A DNA stretch of 64,000 bases, taken from Rutpela maculata. Lineage: Eukaryota; Arthropoda; Insecta; Coleoptera; Cerambycidae. Each line of letters starts with the position of its first letter. The first letter of the stretch is position 1. Position numbers and translations under genes: made by a program. This document shows positions 24,571-34,265 of this stretch, piece after piece. The stretch lies in contig OW386286.2 in NCBI GenBank assembly GCA_936432065.2, forward strand, positions 5,635,208 to 5,699,207, in the 5' to 3' direction. Below the pieces are notes generated by a model. The model did no database searches and was not told the DNA's origin. It worked only from the letters and a program-made list of their open reading frames with translations.

Positions 24571-25504
24571 CGGAAAAATCTAATGTTATTAATTTCCTTG
24601 AGATGTTGATAATAAATTATTACGTACAGGAGCGCCTATTAGTTGCTTCCAAATTAATTGATGTGGAAAATATAATTAACCAACTAATAATCTGATTATA
24701 TAATGTTGATATTATGGAAATAAAACAAAAGGTTCAAAGCCTATGAGACTATAATATGAACCTAATTACTTTGTAGAATTTTGCGATAACAAGAGTGAAG
24801 CGTTACAAAAGTGAATGATTAAGTTTAATGAAAATTAATATGTGTAACAGTATGATTTTTTCTTTCATAAGGAAGTAGCAAAGTAACTTTAATATACAGT
24901 GAAGTTCATAAGTAACGGATAAATTAATTTTCTGCGTAACTTACGATTTTCAAGTAAAATCCTGAAACACATCAATTTTTAATTTTTAAATGACATTAAT
25001 AAAGCAGAATGTTGTACCTTTTGTACCTTATTCAATCCTCTTGGAGTGGCAGCTTTAAAAAATCTAAAAATTTTGAATGGAATGGGGTGAATATGATACC
25101 ACATTTGGAAAGGTTTTTAATTCTCTAATCAGCAATGTAAGGTTTTTGAATATCTCTATTTATTTATTGGAAACAATTACATTTTTAATATTACTGAAAT
25201 TTTATTGTAAATAAATTTTAATATGAGAATGTTTGAATCAAACGCTTAAACTGGAAGCAGGTTGCTTTTTGAAAATAACGGAGGTGTTGGTGAAATTCTT
25301 CTGAAATATTTTGTATCGTTTCCGGGGAATTTGATTAATTTCGTTATCTGGTCTCTTAAAATACGCCTTCGAATTATATTATTGAATTATATTTATAGAA
25401 TTGGAATATAAATTTGAGTATACAACTGATGTGATACATGTCTGGCAGTAGTATTTATAAGCTTTTATTCACAATCATACAGAAATAATCAAATTATCTT
25501 ACAT
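24571..25504. other. Intergenic, no gene seen
   Basis: AT-rich, no recognised coding region or repeat boundary. Confidence 0.55.
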
Positions 25505-25830
25505 GTCAAAAGTTGGAAAGTTTGACATTTTTACTTCATTCGACAATTGAACTGAAATGTGACATTTCAGGTTGGAAAGTGACATTTGCAGATTGGAAAG
25601 TAGCCACTGTCTTACCAGTTTTCGGGTTGGAAAGTGAGCATTTGCCAACCTGTGTTCTTTACTTTTTTACTTTTTTCTGGCAATACATTTTCTGTTGCTC
25701 GCTCGGCAACTTTGCTGAGTTTAGGAGGAGTACATCCCATTTCACTGTCGGTATTATTATCCTGCATTTTATATAAATAGAGGCACGGGACAAACACAAA
25801 CGACTTTGACATTTGTCGGCTGACAAGAAT
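25505..25830 (+). other. Short dispersed motif cluster and promoter-like stretch
   Basis: TTGGAAAGT occurs four times (about 25513, 25573, 25594, 25628), three times near GACATTT-like words. A TATATAAATAG box at about 25770 is followed about 30 bp on by acaaacacaaacgac. This is promoter-like, but no gene follows that I can support; an LTR or 5' UTR remnant is possible. Confidence 0.35.
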
Positions 25831-25934
25831 TTTTTGTTCGTTGCCTGCTTAACAAAAACATAAAGTGCTATTTAAAAATTTAGTAAACGATTTTTTTTGA
25901 CTTCTTGTTCATTAAGGGAGATGATTGTGAATAA

Positions 25935-26071
25935 AATAGTATACATACCTTGGTGGAAAATTTCATTGCTGTCTCGAGAATTAGTTGACCTCGAAGCTGC
26001 GTGCCTCGGTCAACTATCTTATCTCTTGACAATAATGAAACACTTTCCACCTCGGTATGTAATATACTATT
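25935..26071. mobile_element. 137-bp hairpin miniature element, copy 1
   Basis: Almost entirely self-complementary: aatagtatacataccttggt pairs with the complement of accgaggtatgtaatatact. The loop region is tcgaagctgcgtgcctcgg. It shares its terminal AATAGTATA with the element at 26581, so both may be one family with divergent cores. Confidence 0.7.
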
Positions 26072-26253
26072 TCATATTCTCATGCTTTTATTCTTCAATT
26101 TTTCATATTTTATTTTTTTGTATTATTTTTTCGTTGATTTTAAGGTATTGTACTTCATATATGATTCGTTACTACTGTAATATTAAGGTTTATAAACCAG
26201 AATTTAAGTAATTGACAGGTTTTCTTAGTGTGATTTTTAATTAACAAAATATA

Positions 26254-26582
26254 ATTTTTCTTCAAGCGTATTAAAATGTTTAAATTATGTCACCAAAAAC
26301 AGAAGTAGAAGTAGGACATTGTTTTACTAGTAACAAAATGTTAGTACCGAACGCCACCGTAGTGGACATTGTTATACTAGTAACATAATGTTAGTTCCGA
26401 AAGCGCCGCCGTAGTGGGTATTGTTTTACTAGTAACATAATGTTAATACCGAAAGCCACCGGTGGCGCGCTATCCACTAGCCACTTGTCATATTGTGTCA
26501 ACATGTAAGACTGTAGTTTGAATATTTGTACATTTATGATAAATAAATGAATTTTTGCATTTTAATACGCTTGAAGAAAAAA
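26254..26582. mobile_element. 329-bp TIR element with an internal tandem repeat
   Basis: Terminal repeats are TTTTTCTTCAAGCGTATT and its inverse (about 24 bp perfect), flanked by TA on both sides (26252-26253, 26583-26584). Inside, about 26311-26466, a unit of about 50-52 bp containing attgttttactagtaacat and a G+C-rich gccgccgtagtg repeats nearly three times. Probably a mariner-type MITE. Confidence 0.75.
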
Positions 26583-26718
26583 TAGTATATATTACACGGA
26601 GTAGAACGCCTTTTTTGTGTTTCGCCCAGTTTGCGGCTTCGGCTTCGCCTCAGCCGCAAATCCTGGGCTCAACACAAAAAAAGAGTGCGTTCTACTCCTA
26701 GTAATATAATATACTATT
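26581..26718. mobile_element. 138-bp hairpin miniature element, copy 2
   Basis: aatagtatatattac and its inverse gtaatataatatactatt form the ends. ggagtagaacgc pairs with gcgttctactcc, and tttgcggcttcgg with cctcagccgcaaa. It abuts the TIR element to its left. The G+C-rich stem tip contrasts with the AT-rich surroundings. Confidence 0.75.
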
Positions 26719-27473
26719 ATTTGTTTTTAAACATACATTAAACCTGAATCTGAGCGTTTAATGTATATAAAAATGCGTATTAAATTCTATATGTATTTTT
26801 ATTAAAATAAACATTAGTGAATTTATAGAGAAAACATGTCGTGAAATCAATTTATTCAATTATATTTTATTTTATGTGTAATTAAACAATGGATCACAAA
26901 AAACTACGAATGAAAATTTTATACCTATTTTATATGCAAAACGAATGCAATATATAATGCATTTCAGTTTTATTAATCAATTATAGAATATGTACATCGT
27001 TCATTAGCTTAATCACGAAATAAAATGTATTTTATAAAGTATAAGCTTTAGGTTTATTCGAATTTTACACTGCATTTTAATTGTGTTATCGCTGGGGTAA
27101 TATAGAAAAGCTATGTCTAAATGTAAAATTGCTAAAATTGACTGAAAGTTTACGCGAGGGCTGAAAACTTTGCACACACTATTTTATGCACAACTATGAA
27201 GTTAGGGTAAATTTGGACCGAACTAAAAAGAAGTGGGGGTCAATTGAAAGTATAATATCATAATTGGTCCAGTCCACATTAATATACAGTATGAACATAA
27301 TGCTCGCATTAAATCTTGATTTTTCCTATTTTACATACTTTTTGTATGATTTCGAGTGCGAAAGTATTTTTTTTTTGAATATCAATTTTTTTATCTACAC
27401 TATATAATTTACTTTTTTATAGCTAAAGTCAAACTGACAAAAGATATTACGGTTTGGTTTATCTATTGTAGTT
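26719..27473. other. Intergenic, no gene seen
   Basis: AT-rich, no recognised feature. Confidence 0.55.
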
Positions 27474-27616
27474 TTGAACAAGTCTAATCTAATTTTATTT
27501 AATATTTTGCCTCCTCATGTAAAGGAACTTAATCATATTACATTTGAATTTAATGTTAAACAATGTATTGCACGTCATTGCCTTTATTCTGTAGATGAAT
27601 ATTTAAACACCTTAGA
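27474..27616 (+). pseudogene. LINE C-terminal fragment
   Basis: The translation FNILPPHVKELNHITFEF followed by CLYSVDEYLNT matches the last about 45 residues of CR1/Jockey-type LINE ORF2 (compare ECFYSVNDFL at 60200-60235 in this window). No RT remains upstream. It is a 3'-end relic of a truncated insertion. Confidence 0.65.
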
Positions 27617-28255
27617 TGTAAAGCTTTTTTTAATACATTTCCGTTTCAAATTAATGATGTTTTATTTTGTATTAAGTTTTTGAAGTTTTACGAGTCTATT
27701 TCATTTTGTTTCGATGCAAATTGGGTGAAAAAAAGTAGGGTAAAAGAAAATGCATTTTTGAAAATTGTTAAATATGCACTTTTTTTAAAAATAAAAAAAA
27801 CTGAAGTTTATTTCCTTAAAGTACCTAAAAGTACCTACAATCGAACAAAAAAGAAAATTAATGCACAATGCCTCCTTGATACTTGACGAAATATTAAAAA
27901 AATATATTTCGTCCGCCGTCTTTGATCGCTCTATTTGGTACATTGTATTTAACCCTAGGTGAGTTATTTTTACCAACTTCGGTGAAATTACTCCGTCTTA
28001 TCGAAAAGATATTCAATTTTGATTTTTTCGACCATTTTTGGTGTTTTCTCTTTTTTTGGCGGATATCGAACAGATCTATATTTTTTAAGAATTTTATTTC
28101 AAATAAGCCAGTATTTTTAAAATTCCCACTGAATTACTAGTTTAAGATATATTAAGCAGATAAGTAGAAAATCCCTAAGAAACGCGTCAAAAAGTGCATA
28201 TAACTTTTGACGTATCAGGAATTTTTGGGGGCAAATATTTTTTTCGCATAATATA
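27617..28255. other. Intergenic, left flank of the errantivirus
   Basis: AT-rich, no gene seen. Bases 28252-28255 (TATA) are the left target duplication of the provirus. Confidence 0.6.
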
Positions 28256-28626
28256 TTTTATATCACTTAGAACTGTGTTCACTTTTTAAAAACTTTTATT
28301 CTTGGTTTTACAAAATATTTTATATGATTATATATTTGTTACAATAGTTAAATGTTGTAGGTATAAAGATTAAATGTAGACTGACTGCAAGTGTGTCTCT
28401 TGGTCATATTTATAACATCGTTATCAACGTAGGCACATGCATTTCTTAGAAATCATGCTGTGCCAGCGTTTTACATGAGAAAGCTTTGTCTTAAAAGGAA
28501 GTTGTTATCGCTTTAGATAAAGTATATCAAATTATATCACGTACCGAGATAAGGATATAAAGTTACTTGTTGGATAAGATACTTATGCATTTGAATGAAT
28601 TAATACAGTTTGTTTAGCATATAACA
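28256..28626 (-). repeat. Errantivirus 3' LTR
   Basis: 371 bp. Outer edge TTTTATATCACTTAG, inner edge GCATATAACA. It matches 36049-36419 base for base as far as I can see. Confidence 0.93.
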
Positions 28627-28627
28627 A

Positions 28628-28641
28628 CTCCCTTTCTTTTT
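28628..28641 (-). promoter_or_regulatory. Errantivirus polypurine tract
   Basis: The minus strand reads AAAAAGAAAGGGAG, one base from the start of the 3' LTR. It is the plus-strand primer site. Confidence 0.85.
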
Positions 28642-28653
28642 GAAAAGTCGGTG

Positions 28654-30498
28654 TTATTCACCGACTTTTGAGGGAAAATCGGTCATTTCTTCCTCTTCTG
28701 TAGGTAGATGAGGTCTTCTTCTCAGGAGGGTGCCAATTCTTTTCAGCATTTCATTAGGGGTGGTGTCCTTGGATTCCTTACAACCACAGCATCTTTTCCT
28801 GCATTTCCAGGCGATGAAGGCGGCTAGGAGACAGATGGACAGACCAATAACTATATACATGCTTAAGGAAAAATGTTTGGTTATAAACGGCTCGTTTATT
28901 AGTTTGTCTAGATCTCTAGAGTATTGCTCGAGTTTGTGGTTGGCTATGTCTAGATTTTCTACATTTAGGTGATCGAACTGGAGAGGTTCCAACTTGGGTA
29001 GCTGGAGTTTTTCGGGAATGTCACTACAACAGTCATAGGGTATAACCACTGGATGGGAATTGTCTGTAATGTTGATGGTATTGCGGCTTTCTGCTTGCAC
29101 TTTTGTTATACCGACAAACGCGTAACAGTCCGGATGTAGTTTTAATATGGAGTTCTTATTAACACTGGTAATTTTCGTGTCCATTTTATTACAGTTTATG
29201 GTGATATGAATGGGTTCAGAGACAATTATTAACCACACATTGCCTTGTAGTTTCTGAACGTTATAACCTTGTCCATAGACGAGGGAACTTACACAGTTTT
29301 CGGGGATTTTTCTGAAGTTTTTCAGTAGCTGGGCTTCGCATGCTGCACTGCTGTCGATCGGGTAGGCGTAGAGGTCTGAGCATAGTTTCTTATGGGAATC
29401 TAGTTGTTTGCATGTACTCAGGTCCTTGACGGGGATGTACATTAGTGAATCATCGTTACGCGCAATGAATTTTTGTGAGAATGACAAGACATGGTGAAGG
29501 CCAGTTCTGTTGTCTAATATAGGGATAGGATACAAATGATACAGGGTATAGAGTTGTTGTTCTACTAGTGGTATTCTTAGAACGAAAACAAGATCGGATT
29601 TTGATTGAAAGGCTTCTAGTTCGATAATTTCTAGGTATTGGGGAATTTCTGAATATTTTACCGGTAGGGGTAGATTATTTTTTACTAGGTTTTGAGAGAT
29701 TTCCTGAAGTGCAGTAATCAAACTTTCGGGTGAAATAATTGAAGAGTGTATTATTTTCAGACGAGCAAATGTGATCGCGTTCAAAATGTCATCAAGGTTG
29801 CTCTGGAGGTACAAGTAACTTTCAGTCAATTTTTCACATGTTTCGATAAATTTTAATTCGGCTTGAACCAGTGCAACTCTATCATTTACTTTATGCAATC
29901 CGATTTGAATCTTTTTCATATCCTCGTTAAACGTTACTATATTAATTTGCATATTTTGGATCGTTTCGTTAAACGTTTTTACGACGGTAGAGGTAACGGA
30001 TATTTGATTTTTCAGGAGGTTTTCTATTTGATGTTGATCTTTGTTTAATTTGTTAATACTGTCTGTGAAGAATTGTCCATCTTCAGCATCTAGATTGCCG
30101 GTAATTGCTTTAAATATACTACCCGCTCCATTTAATATACCACGCTTGAATCGTTTGGTGTTAACAAATATTTCTTCAAATTTTACTTTGAGGGAATTTG
30201 ACACTTGGTTTAAGAGTGATACGTGTGTTTTGACTTTGACTAGGAATTCTTTTGTTTCGCGTGTATCGGGGGTGAATATATTGACTATTGATTCTAAGAT
30301 TTTGTTGTTGTTGATAAAGGCTTCTTCGAGGCTTGATAGATTTTTATGGACTAGCAGAGTCCATTTATTATTGGAAATTATTATCCTCGTTTCGTCGTGG
30401 TAATAGACTCCGACGGTGTTATTGATGGGTGTTATTTGGTACTGGGACATGGCTGCTCCGATCAGCAAGGTGAACCTGTAAGGCAATTTAGGCTTCAA
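28654..30498 (-). CDS. env: Errantivirus envelope fusion glycoprotein
   Basis: 614 codons, of the errantivirus Env family related to baculovirus F proteins. A furin-type site RFKR lies at residues 116-119 and is followed by GILNGAGSIFKAITGN, the conserved fusion-peptide region. A long heptad-rich segment covers about 140-230. Cysteines cluster in the ectodomain (about 370-490). One transmembrane helix is at about 543-564 (YIVIGLSICLLAAFIAW), followed by a Cys- and Arg-rich cytoplasmic tail. The frame opens with TTG and overlaps the end of pol by 11 nt. The hydrophobic FTLLIGAAMS near the start looks like the rest of a signal peptide completed by splicing. The reading frame is uninterrupted. 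Confidence 0.9.
   Translation of the reverse strand: MKPKLPYRFTLLIGAAMSQYQITPINNTVGVYYHDETRIIISNNKWTLLVHKNLSSLEEAFINNNKILESIVNIFTPDTRETKEFLVKVKTHVSLLNQVSNSLKVKFEEIFVNTKRFKRGILNGAGSIFKAITGNLDAEDGQFFTDSINKLNKDQHQIENLLKNQISVTSTVVKTFNETIQNMQINIVTFNEDMKKIQIGLHKVNDRVALVQAELKFIETCEKLTESYLYLQSNLDDILNAITFARLKIIHSSIISPESLITALQEISQNLVKNNLPLPVKYSEIPQYLEIIELEAFQSKSDLVFVLRIPLVEQQLYTLYHLYPIPILDNRTGLHHVLSFSQKFIARNDDSLMYIPVKDLSTCKQLDSHKKLCSDLYAYPIDSSAACEAQLLKNFRKIPENCVSSLVYGQGYNVQKLQGNVWLIIVSEPIHITINCNKMDTKITSVNKNSILKLHPDCYAFVGITKVQAESRNTINITDNSHPVVIPYDCCSDIPEKLQLPKLEPLQFDHLNVENLDIANHKLEQYSRDLDKLINEPFITKHFSLSMYIVIGLSICLLAAFIAWKCRKRCCGCKESKDTTPNEMLKRIGTLLRRRPHLPTEEEEMTDFPSKVGE
30475..30485 (-). promoter_or_regulatory. 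Probable env splice acceptor
   Basis: The minus strand reads TTGCCTTACAG followed by GTTCACC at the very start of the env frame. The pyrimidine-CAG consensus sits where errantivirus env RNA is normally spliced, and the env frame lacks a convincing ATG upstream of the hydrophobic segment. Confidence 0.55.
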
Positions 30499-33400
30499 TA
30501 TATGGTTTTAACCTGTCAAAGTTAGCTTTAGTTTTTTGTTTTGTTTTTTTGTTAAGGAGGGTGGCTGAGTTTTTGTGAAGTTCCAAAATCTCAAATGGCC
30601 CGTTATATTTATTACGTAACTTATCAGTGATTTGGGATTCTTTTAAATACACCTTTTGACCAATCTGATATTCGGGGGTTTCCTTTGAAACGTGGGCGTC
30701 GAACCGAACTTTCGCTTTTTGTTTTTGTGTTTCAGTTCTGGCGCGCGCGACTTTATAATAATAAGACAGGCGATTATTTAAGTCTCTGACGTATTTCGTG
30801 ACTAGTTCTTCCTGATTATATAGCGTCTCAGGTGGTCTACTGGACGTGTGTCCGAAAACTAACTCGTAGGGTGTAAATCCGTGAGTTTTATTAGTAGAGG
30901 TATTATAGCATATTATCGCGTAAGGTAATATGTTGAAGGGGTGTTCGTCAGGGTGTTCTGCCACGTGTGCTCGGATCATTTCCAACAAGGTAGCGTGGAA
31001 CCTTTCTAAGGAACCATTAGATTGGGGGTGTCCGACACTAGACTGCGTTACTTTGATGTCATAGAGGAGACATAAATCTTTTAGGATGGCGTTATCGAAT
31101 TCTCGGCCATAATCGCAATGGATTCGAAGGGGTGTTCCGAAGTGCTGGAAGTAAACGAGTAGAGTGTTTGCGATTGATTTTGCTGATTTATCTTTGATAG
31201 GATACGCTTGAGTGAATTTTGTAAGTTCGTCGCGTATAGTAAGTGCGTAATTTTTCGTTGGGACTTCTAGGACGTCTATGTTTATACGTTCGAAAGGGGA
31301 TTTAGGCGTCTCCGTAATTACGAGAGGGTTATCTAAATTTTTGCGACAGATTTTTGTTTCTTGGCAGATTTTGCAGGTTTTTATGAAATTTTCGACGTCT
31401 TTTGTCAATCCTTTCCAATTGTATTTCTCTCGAATACGACGAATAGTCTCATTTATTCCGCGGTGGAGATGGGCTTTGCCAGTATGATGCTGGTCGATAA
31501 TAATTGGAATTTCGTCGTCACTAGGTGTTCTAGTAACGTTTTGACATATTTTGAGTTTCACGTCTTTTTCCGATAAAAGAAATGACAAAATTTCAAGAAT
31601 AGGGAGTTCGACATTGTTTTCGATACAATACGTTTTAGAGTCGTCGAACTCTTCACGACCTTTGTATAGGGAGATAAATAGATTTTGGATTACGGTTTCG
31701 GGGTCGTATGGTAGAGCCACGATAAAGTAATTTCTATGTCGCACCGACTTACTCGATAATTTATTTAATTCTAAATCTCGGAAGTCTGCGTTTTCTTCGA
31801 ACAAATCTTCAAGGATTTTATAATGAAAATCTTTGAGATTGTTTTGTTGGAAAAAGGTCACTATATTTTTATTGGTTTTGTCCAGGAGTTGCCCGTTCGA
31901 AAATTCAATTTTAGAATAATCGATAAGTGACTTCGTTTTATACAATTTTACGAAAGTTTCGAATTCGTTCAGGACATCTTCTTGTTCGTTAGTTTCCGTC
32001 GTGTCGCTTGCCGTGTCCTGACTATCAGGATCGGGTTCTATTGGAGTTGAGGGACTTTGAATGGGGTACGTTACTAGTTTTGATTCTGCTTGAAAGTTAG
32101 AGGAATCTTGAATGTGATTTATCTTTATGCGGGAAAGAGCGTCTGCATTTTTATTAATGCGGCCGGGTTTATATTCGATTTCGTATTCGTATTCTTCAAG
32201 CTTCAGTCGCCAACGTGCTAGGCGGCTGCCGGGGTCTTTTATCGAGAAAAGCCACGTTAGAGGCCTATGGTCGGTTATTAGTTTAAATTTCCGACCAAAT
32301 ATGTATGGACGGAAGTGTTTCACGGCCCATACTATAGCTAAAAGTTCACGCTCTATAGTTGAGTATTTGGTTTCGGCTTTACAGAGGGTCCTTGAGGCGA
32401 AAGCTATTGGTAAGTCTTTGCCAATGGGGCCTTGTGAGAGCACGGCGCCGATGGCGAACGCGCTTGCATCAGTGGTAAGTAGAAATGTTTCGTCGAAGTT
32501 TGGGTAGATAAGTACTGGGGTCGAAGTGAGGGCTTGTTTTAATTCCTCGAAGGATTTGTGACATTCTGAGTCGAAAGCAAAAGGGACATCCTTTTGTAAC
32601 AATTTGGTGAGGGGCTTGGATAGTTTCGCGAAATTACTTATAAATCTGCGATAATAACCTGCCAACCCGAGGAAAGATTTGATTTCCTTCTGATTAGTGG
32701 GTTGCGGAAAGTTTTGGATGCACTGTACCTTATCGGGGTTTGGTTTTACTCCTTCTTTAGTTATGAGGTGACCCAGGTATGCGACTTCTTTACGAAGGAA
32801 CTCGCATTTATCAGGTTGGATTTTTAAGTTAGCATTTCGAAGGCGTTTGAACACTTCTGTGAGACGAGAAATGTGTTCGTGAACTGTCGGGGAATATATG
32901 ATAATATCATCCATATATACCAGACATCTCTCGTTCTGAATGCCCATGAGGATGTTGTCCATAACCCTTTGGAAGGTGGAAGGGGCGTTTTTAAGGCCGA
33001 AGGGCATACGAACGAATTCATAGTGCCCGTTGTCTACGCTAAATGCACTTTTCGGGATGTCTTTCGGGTCTATCTCGATCTGGTGGAACCCAGAGGCCAA
33101 GTCCAATGTTGTGAAGTACTGGCACTTGCCTAATTGATCCAGGAGATTTGAGATGTTGGGTAGAGGGTATTTATCTCCTACAGTTAACTCATTGAGTTTT
33201 CTGTAGTCTACAACCACACGCCATTTCGGCTTACCCGAAGCATCAAGTTTCTTAGGGACAACCCACACTGGAGATGACCAGGGGGAGTTAGAGGGTCGAA
33301 TAATATTTTGTTCTAACATTTTGGATACCTGCGTTTTGACTTCTTCTTTGTGTATCTGAGGGTATCGGTACGATTTCGTGAATACCGGTTTCGCGTCATT

Positions 33401-33967
33401 GGTATCTATTGCGTGTTTAATTTCATTGGTGAAAGTTAGTTGGTCACCTTCAAGATAAAAAATGTCCGCGTATTCTAGACAAAGTTGAGTTATTAGTTCA
33501 TTTTCTTCCATGTTTAGGTGGTCTAGACGGAGTTGGTTTTTTATTTCATAACGTCTGTCTACGCAAGTTTGGGAGGTTTCTTCGTCCATATAATTCAGTG
33601 AGAAATTTTGGATCGGTTCTAGTTTTAAATTTGAAAAATTAACGGTTTTGGGTACCGCGTTTACGTTTAATATAGAGGTAATAAATTCACCTTTATCGTC
33701 TATCTGAACTATCGCGTTAGGGAGTCTTACCTTGTCTACTTCGGTAGCTAGCAGTATAGCTTCTGTGTTGGACAAGTGACATTTAAGTTTGGTAATTTGT
33801 TCTATACGTGGTTCAACTGAAATTATATTTGATATATTACGAGTGGTATCACGATTATCTGGATTTGGGTAATTTTGTATGTTTGGCAGACCCTGGTCGT
33901 GACTTTGTGGATCGGGATTGTTTTGAAATTTGTTACAAGTTTTTTGTTTTTTATATCCACTATACAA
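30488..33967 (-). CDS. pol: Errantivirus Pol: reverse transcriptase, RNase H, integrase
   Basis: About 1,159 codons; the TTG at 33967 is only the first permitted codon, and the frame opens about seven codons earlier. RT spans about 195-400, with the YMDD catalytic motif at 351-354. RNase H spans about 490-610 with TTDASA (D500), ERELLAIVWAV and ITDHRPL. The integrase zinc domain has H827/H828 and C865/C868. The integrase core has D898, D952 and E988, giving the canonical DDX35E spacing. A GPFEILEL block (about 1123-1130) marks the integrase C-terminal domain. No stop or missing catalytic residue is seen. It sits in the -1 frame relative to pro, so it should be made by frameshifting at the heptamer 33946-33952. 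Confidence 0.95.
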   Translation of the reverse strand: MYSGYKKQKTCNKFQNNPDPQSHDQGLPNIQNYPNPDNRDTTRNISNIISVEPRIEQITKLKCHLSNTEAILLATEVDKVRLPNAIVQIDDKGEFITSILNVNAVPKTVNFSNLKLEPIQNFSLNYMDEETSQTCVDRRYEIKNQLRLDHLNMEENELITQLCLEYADIFYLEGDQLTFTNEIKHAIDTNDAKPVFTKSYRYPQIHKEEVKTQVSKMLEQNIIRPSNSPWSSPVWVVPKKLDASGKPKWRVVVDYRKLNELTVGDKYPLPNISNLLDQLGKCQYFTTLDLASGFHQIEIDPKDIPKSAFSVDNGHYEFVRMPFGLKNAPSTFQRVMDNILMGIQNERCLVYMDDIIIYSPTVHEHISRLTEVFKRLRNANLKIQPDKCEFLRKEVAYLGHLITKEGVKPNPDKVQCIQNFPQPTNQKEIKSFLGLAGYYRRFISNFAKLSKPLTKLLQKDVPFAFDSECHKSFEELKQALTSTPVLIYPNFDETFLLTTDASAFAIGAVLSQGPIGKDLPIAFASRTLCKAETKYSTIERELLAIVWAVKHFRPYIFGRKFKLITDHRPLTWLFSIKDPGSRLARWRLKLEEYEYEIEYKPGRINKNADALSRIKINHIQDSSNFQAESKLVTYPIQSPSTPIEPDPDSQDTASDTTETNEQEDVLNEFETFVKLYKTKSLIDYSKIEFSNGQLLDKTNKNIVTFFQQNNLKDFHYKILEDLFEENADFRDLELNKLSSKSVRHRNYFIVALPYDPETVIQNLFISLYKGREEFDDSKTYCIENNVELPILEILSFLLSEKDVKLKICQNVTRTPSDDEIPIIIDQHHTGKAHLHRGINETIRRIREKYNWKGLTKDVENFIKTCKICQETKICRKNLDNPLVITETPKSPFERINIDVLEVPTKNYALTIRDELTKFTQAYPIKDKSAKSIANTLLVYFQHFGTPLRIHCDYGREFDNAILKDLCLLYDIKVTQSSVGHPQSNGSLERFHATLLEMIRAHVAEHPDEHPFNILPYAIICYNTSTNKTHGFTPYELVFGHTSSRPPETLYNQEELVTKYVRDLNNRLSYYYKVARARTETQKQKAKVRFDAHVSKETPEYQIGQKVYLKESQITDKLRNKYNGPFEILELHKNSATLLNKKTKQKTKANFDRLKPYIEA

Positions 33968-34257
33968 TTGTAATGTTCTAAGAAATCAGACCCTAGGAGT
34001 CCATCGAATTCTATGTCAAGATCGCATACATAAATTTTAAATGGTTCATTGTTGTCAAACGGGATAAAGACGGCTTCGTTAATTTTTATTTTTTGGTCAG
34101 TTATGCCTTGGATCGTAATGTTTTCCGGACATCTCCTACTATAATTTTCACAAATTTTGGGTTTGAATATGGATAGTCCTGCGCCCGTGTCGATTAATAA
34201 TCTATGCGTGTTAGTAATGTCGTAGATATAATACAAATTTTTGGATTTGACAGACAA
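33823..34257 (-). CDS. pro: Errantivirus protease (separate frame)
   Basis: A retropepsin: LLIDTGAGLSIF with catalytic Asp at residue 23, and FDGLLGSDFLEHY as the second conserved block. The frame is open upstream into gag (no ATG; TTG at 34257) and is -1 relative to gag. It overlaps the pol frame by 145 nt and ends at 33823. Errantivirus protease is normally in the same frame as RT. Here the protease fold (through DIKNKKLVTNF) is complete in its own frame. The alternatives are a true gag-pro-pol double frameshift or a one-base indel. Confidence 0.82.
   Translation of the reverse strand: MSVKSKNLYYIYDITNTHRLLIDTGAGLSIFKPKICENYSRRCPENITIQGITDQKIKINEAVFIPFDNNEPFKIYVCDLDIEFDGLLGSDFLEHYNCIVDIKNKKLVTNFKTIPIHKVTTRVCQTYKITQIQIIVIPLVIYQI
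33946..33952 (-). promoter_or_regulatory. Slippery heptamer A AAA AAC at pro/pol overlap
   Basis: In the pro reading frame the minus strand is ATA AAA AAC, giving the canonical X XXY YYZ heptamer A AAA AAC. It lies inside the 145-nt window where both frames are open and points into the pol frame. This is the standard -1 ribosomal frameshift signal. Downstream structure was not evaluated. Confidence 0.65.
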
Positions 34258-34265
34258 TAAGGGGC

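Noticed and set aside
25760..26211. TATA box followed by the 104-codon ORF at 25897-26211 as a gene
   Set aside because: The ORF is largely the 137-bp hairpin element plus AT-rich DNA; no family motif.
26311..26466. CRISPR-like direct repeats
   Set aside because: Three tandem units of about 50 bp without spacers in an insect TIR element.
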